DNA from: DMER64 sp041654355
Lineage (GTDB): Bacteria; Bacteroidota; Bacteroidia; Bacteroidales; UBA932
NCBI GenBank assembly: GCA_041654355.1
Contig: JBAZDQ010000094.1
Span: forward strand, 1-5,479
Reading direction: 5' to 3'
DNA length: 5,479 nucleotides
The position numbers and the translations under genes were made by a program. The notes under the pieces were generated by a model. The model ran no database searches and was not told where the DNA came from. It saw only the letters and a program-made list of their open reading frames with translations. Positions 1-5,230 of the stretch are shown piece after piece; within the stretch, counting starts at the first letter, position 1; every line of letters starts with the position of its first letter.

Positions 1-42
1 ATATTGGATGAAGTGTAGTACAATATAGATGCTCCTTTTGCC

Positions 43-110
43 AGCCCCACCAGTGTCCTCAACCGTTACTACACAAAGAGACAGGGTGGGGCTTTCGCTT
101 TTGTGGTTTT
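43..110 (+). terminator. possible terminator of an upstream transcript (GC-rich inverted repeat then T-rich tract)
   Basis: A 9-base arm AGCCCCACC (43-51) is perfectly complementary to GGTGGGGCT (85-93), and the second arm is followed by a T-rich stretch (93-110). This order suits a forward-strand intrinsic terminator closing a gene left of the window. The loop is long (33 nt) and the T-tract is broken by CG and GG, so it is not a textbook case. The left arm can also pair with GGGGCTGG at 126-133. Stop codons occur in all three forward frames within the first 28 bases, so any forward gene entering from the left ends by then. No gene is supported in bases 1-336. Confidence 0.35.
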
Positions 111-146
111 TGATACAATAACTTTGGGGCTGGAAGGTTCGCTGGA

Positions 147-197
147 AATAGTGTCACACTTCCTCACAATAGGAGTGTGAGGAAGTGTGACACTATT
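147..197. repeat. perfect 22-bp inverted repeat with 7-nt loop
   Basis: Bases 147-168 are exactly complementary to 176-197, with loop ATAGGAG at 169-175. The right arm contains AGTGTGA twice (174-180 partly in the loop, and 184-190), 10 bp apart, which puts both copies on the same face of the helix. No T-run follows on either strand, so a simple intrinsic terminator is unlikely. It may be a protein-binding site, a transcript-stabilising hairpin, or a recognition site for replication or packaging. The sequence alone does not decide between these. Confidence 0.85.
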
Positions 198-240
198 ACT
201 CAAGCTGTATTGTGCAATAAACGCGCAGGTTGCTTTTCGT

Positions 241-260
241 TTGTCGACCATAATCGACAA
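241..260. promoter_or_regulatory. palindromic operator-like site 1
   Basis: TTGTCGA (241-247) and TCGACAA (254-260) form a perfect 7-bp inverted repeat around a 6-bp spacer, the usual shape of a site for a dimeric helix-turn-helix regulator. A related copy begins exactly 40 bp downstream. The two copies match at 14 of 20 positions and every difference is a transition. The regulator is not encoded in the window. Function is inferred from symmetry, duplication and position upstream of the first gene. Confidence 0.5.
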
Positions 261-280
261 TTCTCGCGAACCCGCTTACT

Positions 281-300
281 TTATCGGTTATAGTCGACAG
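281..300. promoter_or_regulatory. palindromic operator-like site 2, over the -35 region
   Basis: This is a degenerate copy of the 241-260 site. Its right half TCGACAG nearly repeats TCGACAA, while its left half TTATCGG is diverged. It ends 7 bp before the TATAAT box at 308-313, so a bound protein would cover the -35 region of that promoter. No good -35 hexamer is visible at normal spacing. That fits either an activator-dependent promoter or repression by occlusion. Confidence 0.45.
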
Positions 301-307
301 AAAGTTG

Positions 308-313
308 TATAAT
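308..313 (+). promoter_or_regulatory. putative -10 box for the packaging operon
   Basis: A perfect TATAAT lies 23 bases before the ATG of the zinc-ribbon gene, predicting a transcription start near 320 and a short leader that still contains the Shine-Dalgarno GGAG (326-329). The -35 region (about 284-291) has no recognisable TTGACA-like hexamer and overlaps the second palindromic site. The box lies in AT-rich DNA, so a chance match is possible. Confidence 0.5.
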
Positions 314-336
314 AGGTTAGTTACTGGAGAAAACAG

Positions 337-525
337 ATGCCAACATACGTATATAGATGTCCGAAGTGCAGCAGGGAAAAGGTACAAGTCCGCAGCTATG
401 AGGTGGATGAGACAGCAGCGCCAGAGTGTGAGCACTGCGAAGTAAAGATGTCGCGTTCCTGGAATGATACACCAGTGATATTCAAAGGCAAGGGGTTCTA
501 CAAAACAGACAATAATACTGTATAA
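337..525 (+). CDS. FmdB-type zinc-ribbon protein
   Basis: A 62-residue protein recognised as a member of the FmdB/CxxC zinc-ribbon family. It opens with MPTYVYRCPKC, has a second CxxC (C31-E-H-C34) pairing with C8-P-K-C11 to make one zinc site, and ends with the family's F-x-GKGFY-x-TD signature (F49-D58). Length is normal for phage copies, and bacterial members are somewhat longer. GGAG at 326-329, 7 nt before the ATG, supports this start. The family's molecular role is poorly known: the name comes from a putative regulator of formamidase genes, and a nucleic-acid or protein-binding role is only inferred. Small zinc-ribbon genes of this kind are often found beside phage terminase genes. Here it is the first gene of the packaging run, behind the two palindromic sites, so a role in late-gene control or packaging is possible but unproven. 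Confidence 0.85.
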   Translation: MPTYVYRCPKCSREKVQVRSYEVDETAAPECEHCEVKMSRSWNDTPVIFKGKGFYKTDNNTV

Positions 526-526
526 T
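521..526 (+). promoter_or_regulatory. weak candidate internal -10 box
   Basis: A perfect TATAAT overlaps the stop codon of the zinc-ribbon gene, 24 bases before the next ATG. The best -35-like hexamer is TCTACA (497-502, 4 of 6 matches to TTGACA) at 18 bp spacing. It may add an internal promoter for the terminase genes, but the weak -35 and AT-rich setting make chance likely. Confidence 0.25.
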
Positions 527-550
527 AAAATGGTTGAGGAGGATTAACCT

Positions 551-919
551 ATGAAACAAGATACAGAATACAACCCCAAGTCAAGAGGTGCGAAGATTGC
601 TGACCTTGTCACAGGTCGTTTGAGCAAGCAAATCAAGGTAGAGCTGCCAGAGGAAGGTGTTACGCTGGTAGAACGGCGCATTATCCTGGCTGAAGCGCTT
701 ATTCAGCTGTTAACAACTGGAGAAGTAAAGCTGCCTGACAGACGCGACCCCGACACTGGAGAGCTGATAAAAGGCAAAATCTTCACGTATGATGCCGATG
801 GGTGGATTGAGCACGTCACCAAGCTTTTGCGCTACATTGAGCCGCCTGTTCAGCAAATGGAAGTGAACGACATCAAGGGCGTTTTTATGAGCAAAGACTT
901 TGAGCCAGATGAAGAATGA
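551..919 (+). CDS. candidate terminase small subunit (by position); otherwise hypothetical
   Basis: A 122-residue soluble protein with no family signature that I can name. It has a basic N-terminal stretch (K10-K28, including RGAKIADLVTGRLSKQIK), a likely helical middle (about 38-60, VTLVERRIILAEALIQLL), a hydrophilic turn rich in Asp/Arg/Gly (about 63-75), a second helical part (WIEHVTKLLRYIE, about 85-97), and an acidic C-terminus ending DFEPDEE. The start is well supported by GAGGAGGA at 536-543, 7 nt before the ATG. It lies directly before the large terminase gene and overlaps it by 11 bases, the usual place for TerS, which binds the pac or cos site and regulates TerL. The length fits TerS, but no clear helix-turn-helix is visible. 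The call therefore rests on gene order, and another packaging accessory protein is possible. Confidence 0.5.
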   Translation: MKQDTEYNPKSRGAKIADLVTGRLSKQIKVELPEEGVTLVERRIILAEALIQLLTTGEVKLPDRRDPDTGELIKGKIFTYDADGWIEHVTKLLRYIEPPVQQMEVNDIKGVFMSKDFEPDEE

Positions 920-3221
920 GCTGGTCCAGTGGAATGAAATTGTAGGCTTCACGCCAAAGCAGTTAGAAGCCTACAAAGCTATCCATAAATATAAGTTTTT
1001 GTTATATGGCGGTGCTCGTGGTGGTGGTAAATCAAGATGGGGCAGGTGGTCACTTGCCTCTTTGCATTTATACTGGGCTTCAAAGGGGATAAGAAACGTC
1101 ACGACAGGGCTGTTCTCTCGCACTTATACTGATTTACAAGAGCGCCAGATAGCAAAGATAGGCGCAGAGTTCCCAGATTGGCTCGGTACGCTCAAAGAAA
1201 GCAGAGAACACGGTCTCGCTTTCTACATAGACCACAAGTTTGGTGGCGGCGCTATCACTTTGAAGAACCTGGATGACACTTCTAAGTATAAAAGCGCTGA
1301 GTTTGCTGCTATTTTTGTGGATGAGCTGACTGAAAATCAGATAGACGTATTCAATACCCTGCTCGGATCGCTCAGATGGGCGGGTATCAGCCACACCCCC
1401 TTCTTTGCAGGCTCTAACCCTGACGGTATTGGCAACGAATGGGTATATAACTACTTCATTGAGAAGGAATATCCGCCAGAAATGCAGAATATGGCTAATC
1501 AATTCCATTTTGTGCCTTCAAAACCAGGGGATAACCCCTATTTAGACGAGAATTACTACCAAATGCTAAATTCTTTGCCACCAGACCTCAAAAAAGCGTG
1601 GGTAGACGGCGAATGGAACTTGTTTAAGGGGCTTGCCTTCAAATCTTTCAAGAAAGAGACCCACGTTATCGAGCCTTTCTACATTCCAGAGCATTGGTCA
1701 CGCATTATAGGCATAGATAGCGGGTACGCAGCCCCATTTTGCTGTTTGTTTGGCGCACGCAATCCCGATAATGGACGTATTTATATCTATAAAGAGATTT
1801 ATAAGACTGAACTCACAGACCAGCAGCAGGCTCGTTTGATTCTGGACTATTCAGACCCAGAGGAACGCAGAGCTGTGAAGTATGCCGACCCTGCTATGTG
1901 GGTTAGAAAGACTCAGCGTGAAGTTACATCAAGTAGTAAAATATACGCAGAGAACGGCTTGTTTCTCAGGAAAGGAAACAATGACCGTATTCAAGGGAAA
2001 AGGCAGGTTGACCGCTTGTTACAACCGATGGAAGATGGGATGCCAGGTATTGTGTTTTTTGAGAATTGCACTAATATTATTAAACAATTGTCTCACCTGG
2101 TTTATGATAAGAACAATCCAGAGGATGTAGACACCAGAGCGGAAGACCACTGTTTAATCGCAGAAACACTTATCAAGACTGAACGTGGCGACATCCCCAT
2201 TATAAAAGTTAAAGCAGGTGATAAGGTTATGACAAGAGAAGGATACTGTAAGGTACTTAGCAGTTGGATGGAGTCACCTTCTTCTAAGGTTATCAGGGTG
2301 TCTTTCTCAAATGGCAGCTACTTGATTGGAACAGGCAATCATCCCGTCTGGGTTGCGGATAAGGGCTGGACCCGACTGGACACACTGCGATATGGTGATA
2401 TAATTAATGTATGGAACAACGAAGCGAAACAATCATCTTCAACGGCACAAAGTACAGGCGATTCCCGAATAGCCCACACTGGGCTAACAAATGTTATTAC
2501 ACCCCTTCTGCAAGCGATAAGCGCAAAGGCAAAGATTATTTGCACAGGGATATTTGGAGACACTACAACGGAGAGATCCCCATGGGCTACCAGATTCATC
2601 ACAAAGATAAGAACACTCTCAACAACGATATCTCAAATCTCGAGTGCCTGTCTCCTGAAGAGCATACTGCCCGGCATGAAATCTCGAGTAGCAAACTTGA
2701 GTGGCTACGGAAGCATGCCAACAAGATTAGACCGCTTGCTATTGGCTGGCACAAATCCGAAGCTGGACACGAATGGCACATGGAACACGGGAAAGAAACC
2801 TTCGCTGACAGACCGACAGTTACAGCAACCTGTGAAGTCTGCGGCAAAGAATATCAAGTTACTGACACCATCGCCTGGAGAGCCAGGTTCTGTTCCAACA
2901 ATTGCAGAGCACAATGGCGGCGCGTCTCAGGGATCGACAATGAAGAGCGCACCTGCCCAGCATGTGGAAAAACGTTTATCGTCAATAAGTACGCAAGGAA
3001 ACAATGTTGCTCCCGTGTATGTGCTTGGGTTATGCGAAGAAACAGATCAAGCGGTCTATAACTTAGAGGTTGAGGGGATAAACGAATTTTATGCCAATGG
3101 TATACTTGTACATAATTCCTACGATGCTCTTAAGTATTTGCTTACTTCTGTAGGCGATTACAAGAGGAAAACACCAATAACGCAAACAACTTCACCGTTT
3201 GCTAAACTGACGAGGGTATAA
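909..3221 (+). CDS. terL: terminase large subunit (TerL), interrupted by an intein
   Basis: Packaging ATPase/nuclease, a 770-residue precursor giving 448 residues after splicing, a normal TerL length. Numbering is from ATG 909. Visible motifs are an adenine-binding Q18 in FTPKQ, Walker A GGARGGGKS (34-42), Walker B IFVDE with D138-E139, and the coupling motif AGSNPDGIGNEW (167-178). The RNase H-like nuclease domain shows D270 in GIDSGY and D327 in YADPAMW, with the last metal-site motif DH|SYDALKY split by the intein after H414. Spliced, that motif reads EDHSYDALKY, as in other TerLs. The C-extein is only 34 residues. An in-frame TTG at 900 could extend the protein by three residues. Neither start has a clear Shine-Dalgarno site, so coupling to the upstream gene (11-base overlap) is likely. 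The stop overlaps the portal ATG (TAATG). TerL docks on the portal, translocates DNA with ATP and cuts concatemers. Confidence 0.93.
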   Translation: MKNELVQWNEIVGFTPKQLEAYKAIHKYKFLLYGGARGGGKSRWGRWSLASLHLYWASKGIRNVTTGLFSRTYTDLQERQIAKIGAEFPDWLGTLKESREHGLAFYIDHKFGGGAITLKNLDDTSKYKSAEFAAIFVDELTENQIDVFNTLLGSLRWAGISHTPFFAGSNPDGIGNEWVYNYFIEKEYPPEMQNMANQFHFVPSKPGDNPYLDENYYQMLNSLPPDLKKAWVDGEWNLFKGLAFKSFKKETHVIEPFYIPEHWSRIIGIDSGYAAPFCCLFGARNPDNGRIYIYKEIYKTELTDQQQARLILDYSDPEERRAVKYADPAMWVRKTQREVTSSSKIYAENGLFLRKGNNDRIQGKRQVDRLLQPMEDGMPGIVFFENCTNIIKQLSHLVYDKNNPEDVDTRAEDHCLIAETLIKTERGDIPIIKVKAGDKVMTREGYCKVLSSWMESPSSKVIRVSFSNGSYLIGTGNHPVWVADKGWTRLDTLRYGDIINVWNNEAKQSSSTAQSTGDSRIAHTGLTNVITPLLQAISAKAKIICTGIFGDTTTERSPWATRFITKIRTLSTTISQISSACLLKSILPGMKSRVANLSGYGSMPTRLDRLLLAGTNPKLDTNGTWNTGKKPSLTDRQLQQPVKSAAKNIKLLTPSPGEPGSVPTIAEHNGGASQGSTMKSAPAQHVEKRLSSISTQGNNVAPVYVLGLCEETDQAVYNLEVEGINEFYANGILVHNSYDALKYLLTSVGDYKRKTPITQTTSPFAKLTRV
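2377..2404 (+). promoter_or_regulatory. putative extended -10 promoter for the nested HNH gene
   Basis: TGGACA (2377-2382, five of six matches to TTGACA) is followed after 16 bp by TATAAT (2399-2404), and TGA immediately before it makes an extended -10 (TGATATAAT). Counting the last T of the box as -7 places +1 at 2411, the A of the HNH ATG. That would give a leaderless or nearly leaderless mRNA. These bases also encode intein block B flank residues (about 76-85). A weak GGTGAT (2394-2399), 11 nt before the ATG, could instead serve as a ribosome site on the long late transcript. This is a prediction from sequence match only. Confidence 0.5.
2411..3061 (+). CDS. HNH homing endonuclease nested out of frame within the TerL intein
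   Basis: A 216-residue protein read in a different forward frame from TerL. Its first codon base falls on TerL codon position 3. The N-terminus (1-43) holds a basic YRRFPNSPHW...YYTP segment. The HNH core follows: LHRDIW (44-49), NGEIPMGYQIHHKD (53-66, catalytic-type H63/H64), NTLNNDISNLE (68-78, with N72), and EEHTARH (83-89). A GWHKSEAGHEWH linker (112-123) leads to two treble-clef-like zinc fingers, C141/C144/C161/C165 and C182/C185/C200/C204, probably for DNA binding. This layout is known from free-standing phage HNH endonucleases and is complete here. ATG 2411 is the first possible start, since TAA at 2405-2407 closes the frame upstream. The gene lies entirely between intein blocks B and F, stopping just inside the C-terminal block. 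Expected role: cutting intein-less terL to drive homing. Its target site is not shown by the sequence. Confidence 0.88.
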   Translation: MEQRSETIIFNGTKYRRFPNSPHWANKCYYTPSASDKRKGKDYLHRDIWRHYNGEIPMGYQIHHKDKNTLNNDISNLECLSPEEHTARHEISSSKLEWLRKHANKIRPLAIGWHKSEAGHEWHMEHGKETFADRPTVTATCEVCGKEYQVTDTIAWRARFCSNNCRAQWRRVSGIDNEERTCPACGKTFIVNKYARKQCCSRVCAWVMRRNRSSGL

Positions 3222-5035
3222 TGGCTATCAACATAGACGCTTTCAAAAACGCTAAAGACCACGGCGAGGAGTTGTATGCAACTCACTCATCTGCAAGGGC
3301 TATCCATAAGAAGATTGATGAGATGATAAATATGAAGTGGAGCGGGCAACCTGACGTTCAGAACGTCAAGGTCACTATCTCACCTTCGGTCCGCAACCAG
3401 TTTATGGGAGCTGTTAGAATCCTAACCTCTACTGACCCACAGATAAATGTGCCCCACGATAAGAACAGTGCCCAGTCTATAGCAATGGCTGAGAACATTG
3501 AGAAGATTTGTAAAGCCGTCTGGTATCACTCTGGCAGACTTCTACAAAAACCTGTGCATTATGACTTGACTAACGCTCTCTTGCGCTATGGTCAATTTCA
3601 CCTGGCTGTTACCGACACGACTGACCTTCTGGAGCACTACCGCAATGGGATGACCAATAAAGCTACCCTGGCAAGGTATGAGCGTATTGCTAAGTACACG
3701 CCATTTCTCTTTACCCCTATAGACCCAAAGACTGGCAGCGCTCAGTTTGATGCTTATGGCTTGACCGCTTACTACCGGCAGACTGAAACGACATATGGCA
3801 ATATCCGCTCTATGTTTGGAGACCGTGAAAGCTACGCTACTAAGAAAGCCACAGAGGTTGTCACCTACAAAGAGTATTGGAGTTTAGAGCACCACTTCAC
3901 CTGGATTGACGCTGAGGACATACCGTTTATAGGTGCAGATAACAATGGAGAGCACGGCTTGCCGATTATTCCGATTGTAGTGCAGTCTGCTGAGGGGGTA
4001 GCGTTTGAAAAAGACCCTGAGCTGAAATCACAGTCTTTCCTGTATGGTGTTCAGAAGTCCGAGATGTGGGAGCGGTTGAACCTAATCAACACGCTCAACT
4101 TCACCAACCTGTTTGCCTACGCTATGCAGCCCGCTTTTGTGCACGAGAAGGGCGAGCAGGACAGCGAGATAGTTCCTGACTTTTCTGTGGCAGGCGGTGT
4201 GTTACATCTGAACCCTGGCGACAAGTTCGGTCCTATGAAACGTGAAGTAATCAACCAGGACATTATGTTTAGTAAGCAGATGCTCGACCAGCAGATAGAA
4301 GAATCCACTATGTATAAGCAGGCGCTTGGTGGTGGGGACCCTGGCAATGCCGCCTTTTCTACCATTGCCCTGTTATCGCAGTCTGGGCGCTTGCCATTGA
4401 TTGCACCCCAGCGCTGCGGTGGTGCTGGCATTGGGCAGGCATTTGAAACGATGTTTGCTCTAATGAAAGACAACCCGACCAAACGCACTTACCTTTCAGA
4501 ACACGGTCTTGAACAAATAAAGACGGCTGAGATCCCTGACGACCTTATTATTGATGTGAAGCTGGAAGCCGACTTGCCACAGGATAAACTGCAGATGGCT
4601 AACGTGGCAGCGATTATGAAACAGAACAGCTTTGTTTCTGACGAATGGATTAGAGAGAACATTCTCGGTATCGGGCAGTCTGATGATATGACTAAGAAGA
4701 TTGTTGAAGAGCGCTTTGCTGATATGCGTATTGAAGAATATTTCACTGGCGCTATGCGACAAGAGATAGAGCTGCAGATACAACAGCAGATGGCTCAACA
4801 GATGGCGCAGCAACAACAAATGATGCAACAGCCACCTATGCCACAAGGTATGCCACAGGGCGCAATGCCCCCAGGTATGCCCCCAGGTGGTATGCCACAA
4901 GACATTCAGTTTGACCCAGCGATGGGTGGAATGCCACCAGTAGTAGGCAAGGGCGCTATCCCTGCCAGCCGACCTAACATGAAGCCAACTTCAGCCAATG
5001 GTGAACCGCAAGGTATTCAGGAAGGTGAAATGTGA
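3221..5035 (+). CDS. portal protein
   Basis: A 604-residue protein placed directly after TerL, with length and composition suited to the dodecameric portal, the head vertex channel on which the terminase docks and DNA passes. Portal-like features are an N-terminal helical region with NQFMGAVRILTSTDP (64-78), a Tyr/Trp-rich mixed alpha/beta middle, and a stem/crown-like stretch. That stretch is a long helix starting near 348 (IMFSKQMLDQQIEESTMYKQ), the turn GGGDPGNAAFST (370-381), then a helix with LLSQSGRLPLIAPQ. The tail (521 to about 575) is low-complexity Gln, then Met-Pro-Gln-Gly repeats, then Pro/Asn-rich to the end. No catalytic motif is expected. The ATG overlaps the TerL stop (TAATG), with GAGGG at 3212-3216 as ribosome site, so translation is probably coupled. 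The identification rests on gene order, size and general sequence character, since portals share little sequence. Confidence 0.82.
   Translation: MAINIDAFKNAKDHGEELYATHSSARAIHKKIDEMINMKWSGQPDVQNVKVTISPSVRNQFMGAVRILTSTDPQINVPHDKNSAQSIAMAENIEKICKAVWYHSGRLLQKPVHYDLTNALLRYGQFHLAVTDTTDLLEHYRNGMTNKATLARYERIAKYTPFLFTPIDPKTGSAQFDAYGLTAYYRQTETTYGNIRSMFGDRESYATKKATEVVTYKEYWSLEHHFTWIDAEDIPFIGADNNGEHGLPIIPIVVQSAEGVAFEKDPELKSQSFLYGVQKSEMWERLNLINTLNFTNLFAYAMQPAFVHEKGEQDSEIVPDFSVAGGVLHLNPGDKFGPMKREVINQDIMFSKQMLDQQIEESTMYKQALGGGDPGNAAFSTIALLSQSGRLPLIAPQRCGGAGIGQAFETMFALMKDNPTKRTYLSEHGLEQIKTAEIPDDLIIDVKLEADLPQDKLQMANVAAIMKQNSFVSDEWIRENILGIGQSDDMTKKIVEERFADMRIEEYFTGAMRQEIELQIQQQMAQQMAQQQQMMQQPPMPQGMPQGAMPPGMPPGGMPQDIQFDPAMGGMPPVVGKGAIPASRPNMKPTSANGEPQGIQEGEM
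4781..4942 (+). repeat. Gln- and Met/Pro/Gly-rich repeat tract in the portal C-terminus
   Basis: The stretch codes first for Gln/Met/Ala runs (QQQMAQQMAQQQQMMQQ), then for short units MPQG, MPQGA, MPPG, MPPGG, MPQ. The unit DNA repeat is about 12-15 bases (ATG CCA CAA GGT and variants, 4838-4897). Such tracts grow and shrink by slippage and usually form disordered tails. The reverse strand here looks open only because of this skewed composition. Confidence 0.8.
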
Positions 5036-5229
5036 TAACAATCAGAGATGCGATAGATGCTTTTATTAAAGCAAAAGCTTCGTTTATAGAAATACAGACG
5101 GAGTTTGAAACAGCTTGGGCTGCGCCTGCGGATAGAGCAATTAGCAGAATGCTCGCACAGCAGATGAAAGGCATGCCAGAAGTCAATCAAGAGGAATTGT
5201 CTCAATTAGAGAACGAGATAGGAGTATGA
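5032..5229 (+). CDS. small helical protein of unknown function
   Basis: A 65-residue protein, not recognised. It starts at GTG 5032, which overlaps the portal stop as GTGA, with AAGGTG (5022-5027) as ribosome site 4-5 nt upstream, so it is probably translated by coupling. The sequence is mostly helix-forming: an amphipathic N-terminal part (RDAIDAFIKAKASFIEIQTEFETAWA, from residue 5), then DRAISRMLAQQMKG, and an acidic Glu/Gln-rich end (NQEELSQLENEIG). No Cys, signal peptide or membrane segment is present. Its place between portal and later head genes suggests a virion or assembly role, but this is inference. Confidence 0.65.
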   Translation: MITIRDAIDAFIKAKASFIEIQTEFETAWAAPADRAISRMLAQQMKGMPEVNQEELSQLENEIGV

Positions 5230-5230
5230 T

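Larger units (their letters stand above)
2151..3116 (+). mobile_element. TerL intein (322 residues) with intact splicing blocks and an out-of-frame endonuclease gene
   Basis: The Hint splicing domain is recognisable at both ends. Block A starts at Cys1 (CLIAETLIKTERG), followed by AGDKV (22-26). Block B is GTGNHPVW with T61 and H64. The C-terminal blocks are VYNLEVEGINEFYANGILVHN (302-322), with penultimate His321 and Asn322, and Ser as the first C-extein residue. All residues needed for class 1 splicing are present, so it is predicted to be active. Residues of about 95-290, where a LAGLIDADG or HNH domain normally sits, have no recognisable domain in this frame and are rich in Ser, Thr, Gln and Pro. 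The same DNA encodes an HNH endonuclease in another frame (2411-3061). The insertion splits the nuclease metal-site motif, so unspliced TerL should lack nuclease activity. Exact borders rest on splice-motif reading and restoration of the EDHSYDALKY motif. Confidence 0.93.

Noticed and set aside
147..197. Long palindrome as a standard intrinsic terminator
   Set aside because: The stem is strong but no T-run follows on either strand, and its perfect symmetry and phased repeats fit a binding site at least as well.
69..435. Reverse-strand open frames in the left leader (69-260 and 196-435)
   Set aside because: They run through the palindrome or across the zinc-ribbon gene, have no recognisable protein features and no ribosome site, and conflict with the operator and promoter signals.
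1882..2130. Forward open frame of 82 codons inside TerL in another frame
   Set aside because: It overlaps the TerL nuclease domain, which has clear conserved residues, and its translation shows no domain. It has none of the HNH-like support seen at 2411-3061.
2405..2470. Programmed -1 frameshift from the intein N-half into the HNH frame
   Set aside because: The HNH frame is closed by TAA at 2405-2407, and I see no X-XXY-YYZ slippery heptamer in the TerL frame after it. An own ATG with a promoter-like sequence explains expression more simply.
2411..3061. HNH domain is really in frame and displaced by two sequencing errors
   Set aside because: The TerL frame runs through the whole region without a stop and rejoins an intact intein C-terminus, and the HNH frame has its own ATG and stop. 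Paired errors would not keep the other frame open. Raw reads should still be checked.
4117..4900. Reverse-strand open frames opposite the portal (4117-4488, 4489-4746, 4496-4900)
   Set aside because: Their His/Trp/Leu- or Ser/Ile-rich translations are complements of the portal's Met/Pro/Gln repeats and codon bias, and no initiation signal is seen.
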